Position numbers and translations under genes: made by a program. From positions 13,080,501 through 13,144,500 of the forward strand of contig NC_057818.1 of the NCBI RefSeq assembly GCF_910594005.1: a stretch of DNA of 64,000 nt, written 5' to 3'. This document shows, in pieces, positions 11,366-21,692 of the stretch; positions within the stretch are counted from its first letter, which is position 1, and every line of letters begins with the position of its first letter. This DNA comes from Cervus elaphus (taxonomy: Eukaryota > Chordata > Mammalia > Artiodactyla > Cervidae). The notes beneath the pieces were generated by a model. That model was given only the letters and a program-made list of their open reading frames with translations, ran no database searches and was not told the DNA's origin.

Positions 11366-11887
11366 CGTTGAGTGAGTTGATTGTTTTTTTCCTCTTTTGT
11401 CTTGACCCTGGCCGTGCATGGGGCTGAACGAGCATTCACTTGTCTGTTAGAGAGGACAGTGCTGAAGCCCAGGGCGCTCACGCAGGGAGTCGGTAGCCCT
11501 GCTGGATCCAAGTCTACACTCCGGTGTCTCCCAGCAGCTTCTCAAGGAGTTCCCGCCAGGCAGCAGACCCCACAGCTCCCTGGGATCCGGTTCTCTTCCC
11601 TGTGGGACACACACAGGGCACAGCTTCACCTGGTTGCTGGCCTGGGGGCCGGCTGTGCCCAGGCTGGCCCCGCCCGGGATAAACACGGGCAGCCCTCCTG
11701 CCATCAGCAGCATGAGGGCAGTGGGGTGCTGCCACCCCTCGGGGTGTCCTGCCCAACCCTGGCTCCCTCCCAGCGCATACCCCTGGACCCGGAAGCTCTT
11801 CCCACCTGCCACTCTCGCCTGAAATGCCAAGTGCGTTCAAGGTCAAATGTGCTGGCTCGGGGGGAGCTGGTGGCTCCAATCCTTACT
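11366..11887. other. GC-rich sequence, nothing recognised
   Basis: Overlapping frames of 120-185 codons are open on both strands, which is typical of GC-rich non-coding DNA. No domain was seen. Confidence 0.4.
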
Positions 11888-12053
11888 GCAGCTGCTCTCA
11901 GCTCTGGCTGCACCCTGGGACCACCTGTATTCTAGAAATATTGCTGCTTCTGCGCCAGCCCCAGAGATTCTGATATGCCTGGACCACGGTGGGGCCCCAG
12001 GCTGGTATTGTAAAAACTCCCCAGGTGATTGTCCTCCAGACATGAGAACCACC
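11888..12053. repeat. MER5A-type hAT transposon
   Basis: The order ctctggctgcaccctgggac, cacctgtattctagaaat, ccccagagattctgatatg, cacggtggggccccaggctg, aactccccaggtgattgt and a final gagaaccac corresponds to MER5A from end to end, including the terminal GAGAACCAC. Confidence 0.82.
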
Positions 12054-12768
12054 CTCACACGGATACCCACGCCCATGGGAGGGCCACTGGACTAGTCAGA
12101 TGTGGAACCCAGGCGTTTGCTAATCTGCTGGACAATGGGAAGAAAGCCCTGGATAAAATGCAGTGTCCATTCTCTGTAAAGTCATTTAAAGTCCAGGGCT
12201 TAGTTTCAAAAATCAAACTGATGAGCAGAGGATGGGGAACTTGGTGGGAGGTGGAGGTGGCCTTGGCCACTCCGGGGGGCGGGGGCGGGCAGGAACCAGC
12301 AGTAACCCCTCCTGCTGTCATCTTTGGAGGTGCTGAGAGTGGGAGGGGGGCTGGCAGAGGTGGAGCACACTCGCGTGGTCATGATCCTGCCACCTGAACT
12401 CTCAGGAGGATGTTGATAAACCGAGGAGCGTTCCAGGACCCCAAACTGTGACGGGGAATGAGCTGAGGAAACCAGGGGTGGCGTGGGGATGGGGTGAGAG
12501 TCTGTCGGAGCAAAGGAGACTCAGGGGGCCCCTAAAGTGGGCTGCTAGTGAGTGTCTGAGGTCAGATGACAGATGGGGAGGGACTTGGCCCAGGGGGTGG
12601 GAGTTCCCAGACTTCAGCTCAGCTGCAGAGCTGTCCTCACCCTAGGGAGGGGTTCCCGAGAGGGAGGAGATTTTTCGGGAGCACCCTTGGGACAAGCGCA
12701 GAGCTGGGCTCCCTGGGAATAGTGTTCGCAAGGGCATTTGCCTGCACCCGGAACAGACTGGCCTAGCC
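12054..12768. other. Unique sequence, nothing recognised
   Basis: No repeat family, exon or RNA gene was recognised. Confidence 0.4.
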
Positions 12769-13008
12769 CAGGCTCCTCAACCTGACGTCAGCACTGCAGA
12801 CATGGGGACGGGTCATCCTCCGTGCTGGACCGTCCTGTGTATGGCAGGGCATTGAGCAGTGTCCCTCCACCCACAAGATGTTAGCAGCCCCTGCCACCTG
12901 CACTGTGACCACTAAAGATGTCTGCTGATCTTTTCAAATATGCCCTGATCTGTGAGAGGGCGGGCAAAACCACCCCCCCGCCCCGCCCCCAGCTCACTAA
13001 GAACAACT
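12769..13008. repeat. MER20 hAT transposon
   Basis: Motifs in MER20 order: ctcctcaacctgacgtcagc, gaccgtcctgtgtatggcag, cattgagcagtgtccct, ccacaagatgttagcag, accactaaagatgtctgctg, aaatatgccctgatctg and ggcaaaaccacccc. Confidence 0.8.
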
Positions 13009-13235
13009 GTCTTGGAACCACGGCTCTCTACCACGGCTACAAGTAGGAATGTCTTAGATGCTTTAAGAAATGCTGATGCCTGGGTCACGCCCAGGGGCCT
13101 GATGTCATTGGCTGGGTCCTGCCCAGACAACCTGGGGGTGGGAGAGATGGTTCAGATTGCCCTGGGTGGTTCACAGCAGCGTTTGAGACTCCATGGTGTA
13201 GACTGCGTCTCAGCAATCACCTGGGTGGTGGCTCC
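13009..13235. repeat. MER5-like hAT remnants
   Basis: Two adjoining decayed pieces: tttaagaaatgctgatgcct gggtcacgcccagg at about 13060-13100, and gagactccatggtgtagac with caatcacctgggtggtggc at about 13180-13230. Both resemble MER5 ends. Confidence 0.5.
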
Positions 13236-14105
13236 AAATAATGTCCCCAACTTAATTGGGGACCTGGAATGCTCTGGCCGGTGTGGGACTCACCGCTCTG
13301 AGTGTCCATAGGCCCCTCTTGGAGGATTCAGAGCTGAAAGGCCCTGTCCAGCCAGCAAGGGACCTCTTGTACCTCGGTTTCCTCCCAGCCTGCCTCCCAG
13401 TGCCCCCCCGCCCCGCACCGCCCCCCCCCCCCCCAGCCCTCCTCTTCCAGCTGAGCCTGGGCCTCTTGCTGCCCCCTCGCCCCCTCCTCGACAGAGACTT
13501 CCTCTCAGCCCCCACCCCTCCAGCCGCTCCTGAGAGCCAGCCAGCAGCCCCTCCTCCTCCTCTCCTCCCAGCCGGTGGCTCTCAGCGCCGGCTTGATTTA
13601 GTAGGCGTTGGAGGAAAGAGGCAGCCTGAAGAGTCACTAAGAGCCTGATGCTCGCCAGCACTTATCTGGAAAGGAGAGGCCAGGAGGGAGCTGGGGGTGA
13701 GGAGGGGCGCACTGCTCAGCCCGGGGTGGGGGGGCCTGGCAAGCCAGCCTCTGCCTGGTTGTTAGCTCCTGGGCTACATGACACCCCCCAGCACACAGTG
13801 TGGGAGCTGCACCCCCTCCTTGCCACACCACCCAAGGGTGGAGCGCACCCCAGGGGAAGGGCAGGGGGTGCCCCTGCAGCTGCCTCCTGCTGGTGGGGCT
13901 CAGCTCCTGGCAATGCTCAGTCCAGGAGATCAGCGACCCCTGGGTTGAAGAGATGTCAGGTGGGCTTAGAGGCTTAGCGGGAGGTGTCCCCTCGCTGCTG
14001 ACTGACTGCTGGGGGGCAGAGGAGGGCCCCCTGCCTGGTCCCTGTGCTCCCCCTCCCGCCTTTCCGTTGTTCGCCTGCCCTCCTCTCCCAGAGCCGGTCC
14101 CCCCG
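13236..14105. other. GC-rich sequence with a C-tract
   Basis: A run of 14 C occurs at 13421-13434. Long open frames on both strands here (up to 193 codons) track GC content. No recognised gene. Confidence 0.4.
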
Positions 14106-14345
14106 CCCTCGCTCCCACTTCTCCTCCTCCCTGATGGAACATACAAAAGGAAAATGCGCCGGTGCCCAGGTCCGGGGAGCCCCAGCCTGCGGGATGGAGA
14201 AATGAAAAGCGGCCCCAATTAGAGGCTTTGGTTCTGCAAACTTGATGCTCGGCACTTGAACTGTCACGGCGGAGCCTTAATTAGCAGCGGCGGGGGAGAG
14301 GTCAGGAACAACTCAGCAGTCTTGACAAGCGCGTTATCAAGTGCA
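14106..14345. promoter_or_regulatory. AT-motif block at the edge of a CpG island
   Basis: Contains acatacaaaaggaaaatgcg, cccaattagaggctttgg, gccttaattagcagcggcg and acaagcgcgttatcaagtg, which runs straight into the CpG island. No repeat match. It is a candidate proximal regulatory element for any promoter in the island. Confidence 0.42.
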
Positions 14346-14960
14346 GGGGAGCGGGGGCTGCCCAGGGAGCGGGCGGGGCGCGGGGAGCGTAGGGGAGGAG
14401 GACGGTGGGGGCGCCGCTGCGCGCTGGAGGTGGCGAGGAGGAGGCGCGCGGCCCCAGCAGAGCGGGAAGGGAATAAAATGGTTGCTGCCAGGCGGCCGCG
14501 TAGCCACGGCCGGCGGTGCGTGAAGCCGCGGGCGAGGGGGCACGGGGTGCTCCCTGGGGCGGCGTGAGAAGCTGCTCCGGGCACCACCCCTCTCCGGGTG
14601 CCCTGGCCTTCCTCCCCCAGGCCCCTGCATCAGGCAGGCGGACGCCCCCGGCGGCTCCTGACCCCCAGGTCCCCGGCCCCTCTGGGGGCATCCCGCTGTC
14701 CCGTGACCCCCCCCCCCCCGCCCCATTTCCCCGCCCTTTCACCTCCCTGGGTCCCCAGCCTCCAGCGCGCAGCGGGCTGCAGGAGCGCACGGGGCGCCTG
14801 GACGCCTCACCGCTCGGTGACCCCGCGCCCACGCCGCGGGCTATGCGGGAAAGCCCCTCCTAGAGCCCCTCCTAGAGCCCCCGGGAGTCCCCGCGGCCCC
14901 CTGGGGAGGTACAGCATGCTCGGCATGAAGACCTGGTCGGCCCTGCTCCAGAACCTCAGT
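14340..14960 (+). promoter_or_regulatory. CpG island, candidate promoter
   Basis: This is the densest CpG stretch of the window's first half. Runs such as gggcggggcgcggggagcg, gcgccgctgcgcgctgg and ggcggccgcgtagccacgg fall between 14365 and 14540. A C-tract lies at 14707-14719 and a short tandem cctagagcccct near 14862-14880. No TATA box was noted. The strand is assigned only because of the downstream candidate first exon, so direction is uncertain. Confidence 0.5.
14916..14958 (+). CDS. Candidate first coding exon (partial), unidentified
   Basis: At the 3' end of the CpG island an ATG at 14916, with a second in frame at 14925, opens a short frame reading MLGMKTWSALLQNL. It is followed at 14959 by gtaagt, a near-perfect splice donor. 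That fits a first exon of 14 codons plus one base (phase 1). I do not recognise the peptide. No downstream exon could be tied to it in this window, so any intron would be long. It could instead be a chance donor or a non-coding transcript exon. Confidence 0.22.
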
Positions 14961-16364
14961 AAGTGCCAACTGCCGCCTGCGGAGAGGGAGACTGGGAGGG
15001 CCTGGGATGGAACTTTCTGGGGCGCCGCCCACCCCGCCTGGCTCGCCGACCTCGGATCACCCCCAGGTCGTGCACGTGCCCTTAGGCCGCCGCCCCCTGC
15101 CACTTCCTCTTCAAGCCAACTGATTTATTTTTAAGTAGAAAAGCCTGGTCCAGCACGCCTGTCTGGCTCGCCTGCGGTACATCCATGGTCCAGCCCTGAG
15201 CCCAGGGCCTGCCCTGCAGATTTGGTGTGTGGAGGTGGCCGGCCTGTAGCAGCCTGGCAGGGGTCTTACCCAACTGGCCAGTTAGCAGCCTAGGATGGGA
15301 GTGTCAACCCAGGCCTGGCCCCTTTGTGCCAGCAGGAAACCAGGGGGCTGAGATCCAGAAATAAGAAATGGGGGGTTTTCCCCCTCTTGCATGCAGGTGG
15401 GGAGCGAGGGTGGGTTTAAAGGATCTTTCACCCACTTTGTCCCCCTCCCCAGACCATGCTAGCATCTCCCTGGGCCCCCCACCAGCCCTCCTGGTGCGGG
15501 GACTTGCTGGTGGTGTCAAGGCTGTGACCTCACAAGTTGTGAGAGGATGAACGGGGTCACAGAGCTGCTGTGGACAGTGTCGTCATCAGTCCCCGTCCGA
15601 GAGTCCAGGGCCCCCCTGCAAGCTGAGCCTGTGAAGGTGGAGTGGGTGGGTGGGGGCCCCTGAGGTCCTTGGCTGGAGGGCAGGTGTTGGGGGAGGGGTG
15701 GGGAGAAGGCAGCCGTGGACAGTCACTCTGGTTGCCGAGTCCCTTCACGGGGATGCTAGTGACAGAGGCTGGTGGTGGGGGGGCGGTGTGATGGTGGCTT
15801 CCACACAGCTCACCCCTCCTGTGTGAGGCTGGACATCCTGACCTGCAGGCCTTTTCTCCCAGGTGACCCTAGGGTGCCCTCCTGCTCCCCACCCCACCCT
15901 GTTGTCCACACTGCTGGGGTCTCCTGGGCCCCTCCTCCCTGCCTCACCTCTCTTCCAGCCCTGCATCTCTGTGTGTATGCATCTCCGCCTGTTTGAACGG
16001 AGGCTTTTAAAGCTTTTTGCCTTTTGAGAACTCGGGGAGGGGAAGAGTGGCTTGTGGAGAGGTCGTGAACAGCTGATGATTACAGTGCAGTGGGTAGAAA
16101 GAGCTTAAAACAAATCCTCGGCCGTCAGATGTCGGCTTAGGCGGTTTCCCGAGCTCTCCTGGGGGGCCAGGTGTGGGGCAGCAGCTTAGAGGAAGGGGGA
16201 GGCTCTTTCCTTTCAGTTAAATGAACCTACAAAACTCCCGTCTCATTCAGGTGTTTGATCATCAGTCCTGTCTGCTGCCTTCCTCTGATCGCCCTTCCTC
16301 CTGGGGCTGGTGGATTTGGGGTGGTGGAGGCCCTGCTTCATGGGACCCGGCCGCCCCAGGAGGC
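14961..16364. other. GC-rich unique sequence, nothing firmly recognised
   Basis: The sequence just after the candidate donor, with tgatttatttttaagtagaa near 15120, would be intron if that exon is real. A modest AT-containing patch lies at 16000-16120 (cttttaaagctttttgcc, gcttaaaacaaatcc). No repeat family was recognised. Confidence 0.4.
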
Positions 16365-16460
16365 CCCTGGCCGACTGCGTGCCCTTGGCCAGGTCACGCG
16401 GCCCCCTCAGACCTCAGTTTCCCCGGGATGTACGGGGGTGATGGCCACTCAGATGTGAGC
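16365..16460 (+). repeat. MIR SINE fragment
   Basis: Contains gcccttggccaggtcacgcg, cctcagacctcagtttcccc and gatgtacgggggtgatggcc. Sense orientation. Confidence 0.65.
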
Positions 16461-16544
16461 CCCCTCTGCCCAGTGCATTCTGTCCCTGGCCCGCAGAGCG
16501 TGGAGGTGAAGTCCCAGGCCTCACAGCAGCTTCAGGAGGAGGCC

Positions 16545-16665
16545 CTGGTTTGGTGGTGTCTTGTTTTGGCGGGCGAGGAAGTAGGGTCCGAGAGGTCTAG
16601 CTCACTCCTCAGGGTCACACGGCTAGTGAGGTGGTGAGGGAGGGCGGCTGGAGCCCGGGCTGTCC
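16545..16665 (-). repeat. MIR SINE fragment
   Basis: Contains gtccgagaggtctagctcac and cagggtcacacggctagtga, followed by a degenerate gagcccgggctg. Antisense MIR. Confidence 0.65.
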
Positions 16666-17197
16666 CATCCTGGGCTGTGTGCCTGGTGAGCCATCTCTGA
16701 GTGCTGGCCGCCTCTTCCTCCCGCCGCGTGTGGTTCCTCTGCTCTCTAGAGGTCTCAGGTGGCCCTGCTGTGCCTTTGGGTGCGGCCTCTTTGGATTATT
16801 CCCCAAGCAGGGTGACAGGGGCTGTCTGAACCCCATGGCCCCTTGCCACCAATGCCAGCACCCAGGGGCCCAGACCAGGCTTCTCTCAGGGGATTCTGAG
16901 ACCTCAAAAGGGTCCTGATGGTCTCCTCTGGCAGCTGAGCCTGTCTGCCTCAGCTCAGCTGCTGTGAGAGGTGGGGACAGCCCTTGTAAACCTTGAGAGA
17001 GAGGCGGGGGCAACACCTCTGCCAGTGGTGCAGACCCCTAGGGTGGCGGTGCAGGCATCATCACTTGTGCTTTTGCCTGTCAGCAAGGAAACCAGACAAA
17101 CCATCTCCAGGTTTGCATGTAAGTCTTGCTCTGTTTGGGAAAAAACATCCCTGGAGACCCTCAGCTGAGAAGGAAAAGGCAAATTAAGAAGCGGGGC
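16666..17197. other. Unique sequence, nothing recognised
   Basis: No repeat or gene was recognised. Confidence 0.4.
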
Positions 17198-17405
17198 TGG
17201 AGGACCTCCCTGGGGGCCCAGTGGCTAAGACTCTGAGCTCCTAATGCAGGGGGCCCAGGTTCAATCCCTAGTCAGGGAACTAGATTGCACATGTTGCAAC
17301 TAAAAGATCTTGCATGCTGCAATGTATATTAAAGATCCCATTAATTAAGACCTCGTGCAGCCAAATAAATACTTTAAAATGAAAATAAATTAAAAAAATA
17401 AAAAG
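17198..17405 (+). mobile_element. CHR-type tRNA-derived SINE
   Basis: Starts with ggacctccctgggggcccag tggctaagact, followed by caggttcaatccctagtcag, gaactagattgcacatgttg, and an A-rich tail (gccaaataaatacttt onward). This is the cetartiodactyl CHR-2 arrangement, with a tRNA-like head retaining a degraded B-box. Confidence 0.9.
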
Positions 17406-17413
17406 AAGTGGGT

Positions 17414-17535
17414 CTAGGAATTCCCTGTCAGTCCAGTGGTTAAGACTCCGAGCTCCCACTGTAGGGGGCACGGGTTTGACCCCTGGTCGGAGAACTAAGA
17501 TCCCACATGCTGTGTGATGCAGCCAAAAGAAAGAA
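17414..17535 (+). mobile_element. CHR-type tRNA-derived SINE, second copy
   Basis: Reads ggaattccctgtcagtccag tggttaagactccgagctcc, then tttgacccctggtcggagaa ctaagatcccacatgc, then gcagccaaaagaaag. It follows the previous copy after only a few bases, so it may have inserted at or near that copy's A-rich tail. Confidence 0.88.
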
Positions 17536-17664
17536 GTGGGACTGAGCAGGTGGCTCAGTTCTGCCGATTCCGATTTCAGCATGGCTTCAGCAGCCAGGTG
17601 GGAACGCCGGCCCTTGCTAGTTGGCTTTGGACCATAAAGGCTGAGCGTCAAAGAATTCATGTTT

Positions 17665-18021
17665 TTTAACTGTGGTGTTGGAGAAGTCTCTTGAGAGTCC
17701 CTTGGACTGCAGAGAGCTCAAACCAGTCAATCCTAAAGGAAATCAATCCTGAATATTCATTGGAAGGACTCTGATGCTGAAGCTGAAGCTCCAGTACTTT
17801 GGCCACCTGATGCGAAGAACTGACTCATTGGAAAAGACCCTTATGCTGGGAAAGACTGAGGGGAAGGGGGCAAGAGAGGATGAGATGGTTGGATGGCATT
17901 GCTGACTTAATGGACGTCAGTTTGAGCAAGTTCTGAGTGATGGTAAAGGGCCAGGAAGCCTGGCATGCTGCAGTCCACAGGGTCACTAAGAGTTGGACAC
18001 GACTTCGCAACTAAATGGCAA
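17665..18021 (+). mobile_element. BovB LINE 3' end
   Basis: Runs from aactgtggtgttggagaagt through tcctgaatattcattggaag, ctttggccacctgatgcgaa, catgctgcagtccacagggt and a final gagttggacacgacttcgca. It is 5' truncated. Compared with the copy at 1-362 it lacks the clean ACTGA tail and is less well preserved. Confidence 0.9.
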
Positions 18022-18118
18022 CTGCCTCTTACTGGGTGTGTGCCTTTGAGCAAGACACTTAACCTCTGTGTGCCTTGACTTCCTCCTCTATGAAAGGGAG
18101 TTACAACACTCCCTATCT
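18022..18118 (+). repeat. MIR SINE fragment
   Basis: Reads tactgggtgtgtgcctttga gcaagacacttaacctctgt gtgccttgacttcctcct. Well-preserved sense MIR core abutting the BovB 3' end. Confidence 0.88.
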
Positions 18119-18307
18119 TGTTCTAGACAGCTATTGCTGTGTAACAAACTGCCCCAAGACGATGGCTTTCAGACGATCCTCAAACCGCCCCCCTCCATAT
18201 CTCTTAAGGGTGAGGGACTAAGCGGTTAGAACATGGAATTTGCCTAGTAAACATTAGTGTTCCCCACAGTTGGGTCCCATAGAGATCCTTCACATCTGAA
18301 GTGACAC
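18119..18307. repeat. Probable old interspersed repeat, family not assigned
   Basis: The opening gctattgctgtgtaacaaac tgccccaagacgatggcttt resembles the start of an antisense MaLR or related LTR. The rest is too diverged to place. Confidence 0.3.
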
Positions 18308-18437
18308 AGGGGGACCTGTCTGGTTGTCCAGTGGCTAAGACTCCACACTCCGAGTGCAGAGGGCCTGGGTTTGATCCCTGGTTAGGGAGCTAGATCTAAG
18401 ACTCTGTGCAGCCAAACAAATAAACTAAAAAAGCAGG
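18308..18437 (+). mobile_element. CHR-type tRNA-derived SINE
   Basis: Reads ggttgtccagtggctaagac tccacactcc, then gggtttgatccctggttagg gagctagatc, then tgtgcagccaaacaaataaa. The middle is shortened. Confidence 0.88.
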
Positions 18438-18985
18438 TGACTTGGGATGCTGGAGGAGAGCATGTGGAAGCAGGTATGGGAGGGTCTGGGATCATAAGCC
18501 AACCTGCTCCTGGGTTAGCATTCCCTGTCTGCCCAGCCTCTGGTTTTCACAGTGACCCTTGACCTTTGATGTCTGCTCTCCCCCTTTCTGCCTGCCTCCT
18601 GACCTCCTGACCCCATCTCTCACCTACCCAGGCTCCATGTGTCTGTGTTCAGGGATCCTGGGGTCATAGGAGCAGGTGCAGGCCGGAGGGATGCCTGGAG
18701 GAACAGGAGGAGCCCAGGAGCAAACATGTGGCCTTACTGAGGCCTTACTGAGGCCCTTATTGAGGCCTCAGCCTCCCCAGCTCTATGAGGATGGGCTGGA
18801 CAACTCTTCGCTGAGCCGCCACACCTGCGTCATGGGCTCAGGGACCCACAGCCTGGCCTCAGGGCTTCCAGCCGAGGAATAGCTCTCTCCATCTCCGCTC
18901 CCATCGCCCCCCGCTGGCCATGCTGTCCTCGAGAATAGTAACTGCCTTTTCCCATCTACTGACATCAAAGAGTGTCAGCTCTGCG
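18438..18985. other. Unique sequence, nothing recognised
   Basis: A local triplication-like gaggccttactgaggcctta lies near 18730-18770. No gene or repeat family was recognised. Confidence 0.4.
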
Positions 18986-19292
18986 GACTTCCCTGGTGGT
19001 CCAGTGGTTAAAAATCCACCTGCCAGTGCACGGGACACAGGTTCAATCCCTGGTCCAGGAAGATCCCACATGCTGTGGAGCAACTGAGCCCGTGGGTCAC
19101 AACTAGAAGCCACGTGCTGCAACTACTGAAGCCTGTGCGCCCTAGAGCCTGCGCTCCGCAATGAGAAGCCACCACGACAAGAAGCCTGCAGATAGCAACT
19201 AGAGAGCAGCCCTTGCTGGCCACAACTAGAGAAAGCCTGCACGCAGCAGCAAAGACCCAGCACAGCCAGAAATAAATACTAAAAAAAAATAG
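18986..19292 (+). mobile_element. Long CHR-type SINE (CHR-1-like)
   Basis: Starts with ggacttccctggtggtccag tggttaaaaatccacctgcc and continues with repeated caactagagaaagcc- and gaagccacgtgctgcaac-type modules to a gccagaaataaatac tail and a run of A. At about 300 bp it is more than twice the length of the compact copies at 17414 and 18308. Confidence 0.9.
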
Positions 19293-19329
19293 GGTGTGCG
19301 CTCCAGAAAGGGTGACGCCCGTGTTAGTG

Positions 19330-19769
19330 TGCCAGTGAAATTGTGAGTCATGTGTGCTGGGGTGCATGGTGTCCACCAAGGTTCATGTCCACCTGGGAGC
19401 TTGGAGCGTGAGCTTCTTTGGAAACATGCATGTAGTTAAGGATCCCAAGATGAAATCGACCTGGGTTAGGATAGAGTCTGAAGTCCAATGACTGGTGGTG
19501 TCCTTATAAGAAAAAACAAGAGACACATAGGCTGTGAGAAGGTGGAGGCAGACACTGGGGAAATTAGGCCACAAGCAAGGACACCTGAAGCCCCCAGAAG
19601 CTGAAAGAGCTGAGGGGAGATCCTCCCAGAGCCTTTGGAGGGACAGGGACCAGCCAGCACCTAGATTTCAGACTTCTGGTCTCCAGTACTATAACAGAAA
19701 CATTTCTGTAGTTTCTAGCCCCCCAGATTATGGCCATTTGTTATTGCAGCACCAGGACCCTAATACACC
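19330..19769 (+). repeat. MLT1-type MaLR LTR (non-coding)
   Basis: Motifs in order: ggttaggatagagtctgaag, gtgtccttataagaaaaaac, gacacataggctgtgagaag, gacacctgaagcccccagaa, cagacttctggtctccagta and a final caccaggaccctaatacacc. This is an MLT1-class LTR nearly to its 3' end. No internal retroviral sequence accompanies it. Confidence 0.85.
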
Positions 19770-20214
19770 ATCACAACCCCCCTTATGTATTCTTTAAATA
19801 CATTAAAAATACCATCTAATGCTCCTCCAAAGACCGTCCACTGTTGTGGGACAGCTGAAAAGATACTAAACCCAGCTTGGAGGGCCTGTTTCCCACCACC
19901 CTGGACCTCCCTGGCCTCCAGGTCAGGTGGGAGAAATGAGCTGCTCTGCCAGGAAGAAAGGCCTGCAGTCTGAATTGGGTGCAGCAGACGACCAGGCTTG
20001 GCCCAGCAGCCACCCCGCGTCACCTGTCTGCAGGAGGCAGGGACACGCAAGGGCGGGTGAGGTGGGGAGAGGAGCCAGGCCGTCTCGGTCACTCTTGCTC
20101 ATCCCAGCCTGGGCCTGAGATGCCGCCACCTCCTCTGCCCCCGGTTCCCCCCTTGGACTCCTTCCAGGGCGAGGCTCACAGGGTCTGCAGGAACCCCTCA
20201 TCCACTGTCAAGTT
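19770..20214. other. Unique sequence, nothing recognised
   Basis: No repeat or gene was recognised. The open frames overlap on both strands. Confidence 0.4.
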
Positions 20215-20345
20215 CAGTTGTTGACCACCTCCCGCCTTCTTCTAGAAGGTCAGCCATGTAAGCCAGCCAGTCTGTTCCCCACTGTGTTCCCAGCACCCAG
20301 AACATGCTGGAACCCGTAGGCGCCCAAATCCTTGACTGCCTTGAA
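20215..20345 (+). repeat. L2 LINE 3' end
   Basis: Cttctagaaggtcagccatg is followed by ccccactgtgttcccagcac ccagaacatgctggaaccc, the decayed L2 3' end. Confidence 0.65.
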
Positions 20346-20474
20346 AGGCCCTATGTGGCCGGCGGGTGCCTGCCTGCCTGCCTCCTCTGACCTGACCTCA
20401 CCCCCTGCACACTCAGCCCGCAGCATCTAGCTCATGCCTGTCCCAGCAGCCATCTAACCAACCGCATGTGGCCC

Positions 20475-20562
20475 CCCGGGGCAGACATGGAAACTGAGCC
20501 CCCAGCAGGTCAGGACTTGCCCAGGCGGGCGAATGGGGACAGAACTGGGATCTGAGCCTCCT
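20475..20562 (-). repeat. MIR SINE fragment
   Basis: Contains ggcagacatggaaactgagc, ccagcaggtcaggacttgcc and gaactgggatctgagcctcc. Antisense MIR. Confidence 0.65.
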
Positions 20563-20884
20563 TCCCAGGGGAAGTTGCCACCTGGGGCCTGAACCACAGC
20601 ACAGCCCTGTCCACCCAGCCCCTGCGTCCAGCAGTGCCCTGGATACCCGTCGCCTCTTGTTGGGATGCCAAGCTCATCACACTGGTGACCCACACCCGAC
20701 AGAGCCAGAGCCTCAGGGCAGAAGAGCAATCCTGCCCAGTCTCAGGAGTGATGGGGGCCTGGGAGGACCGCTGGGCCTCCTTGGGGAGGATCATACCTCA
20801 TTCCTCCGGGGTGGGCGAGTGGGCAGGGCCTTTGGCCCCCAGGCTGCACCCCCAACCACTAGCGTGGAGAAACCCCGGTGACCC
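20563..20884. other. GC-rich sequence, nothing recognised
   Basis: No repeat or gene was recognised. Confidence 0.4.
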
Positions 20885-21075
20885 AGTCAGTGTTTCTCTT
20901 AATTAGAGACAATTAAAACAGTGTGACGGTGGCAGTTTGGTAGCTTCTTTAGGAGGAAGCAGAGAGCCCAAACAGAACCTAAAAAAAATAAAATAAAACC
21001 GAGTGAATTTTTAATAGCGATTATCTCCTGACACATAGCGCGTTGCCATCTGGCAGACACACAAGCCCACTGAAG
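20885..21075. promoter_or_regulatory. AT-rich island, candidate conserved element
   Basis: Contains tctcttaattagagacaatt aaaacagtgtgacgg, an A-rich aaaaaaaataaaataaaacc, gtgaatttttaatagcgatt and atagcgcgttgccatctgg. No SINE or LINE match was recognised. Retained CpGs next to TAATTA motifs resemble the other candidate elements in the window. Confidence 0.42.
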
Positions 21076-21476
21076 CTTGAGGCTGGGGAGTGGGGAGGGG
21101 GTGGCGGGAGGTGGGGGGCGTGTAGGGTTCCTGCCCACAGCCCAGAGCAAGGCACTCCCTCTGTGATGGCCCCTCGGTGAGCCGGGCCACATTGGAAGGT
21201 CTTGCCTGCCTGCCCTGGGCTTTCTCAGCCCAGCCCCCTCACCTCAGAGACCCCCCACCCTGGGCTGACTCGAATGGAGAGGCTGGGGTCCCAGCATCTC
21301 AGCCGACTGTGGGGTTTGTTCTTATTTTGTGCCACCTGCCGGCCCCCCGGATCTGTCCTTCGGCCCACCACGTTCCAGGTGTCTGCTTGTGCTGGACCCG
21401 GGATGGGCCTTGATGGCTCAGGGGTGAAAAGCGTGTCCCCGTCACTTCAGGTTGGGGAGAAATCTTCCCGGGTGGT
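21076..21476. other. GC-rich sequence, nothing recognised
   Basis: No repeat or gene was recognised. Confidence 0.4.
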
Positions 21477-21692
21477 TACACTCTAAGGTGCTGGGGCGCT
21501 GTTGACGTTTGGGGCCAGATGCTTGTCGTGGGGGCCGTTCTGTGCGTTGCTGGCCTCTGCTGGCTGTGGGCCAGTAACAGCCCCCAGTTGTGACGACCAA
21601 GGAGGTCTCCGGACTCTGCCAGGGTCCCCTGGGCAGAACGCGGGGGCAAAATGATGGCCACAGCTGAGAGTCACTAGCACCCTGGGGCCACC
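21477..21692. repeat. MER20 hAT transposon
   Basis: Motifs in MER20 order: gcgctgttgacgtttggggc, cagatgcttgtcgtggggg, ccgttctgtgcgttgctggc, cagcccccagttgtgacgac, caaggaggtctccggactct, ccagggtcccctgggcag and gggggcaaaatgatggccac. Same orientation as the copy at 12769. Confidence 0.85.

Noticed and set aside
17198..17535. tRNA-like sequences with B-box motifs (also at 18308, 18986 and 24030)
   Set aside because: These are the tRNA-derived heads of CHR SINEs with A-rich tails. No intact cloverleaf is expected and no functional tRNA gene is claimed.
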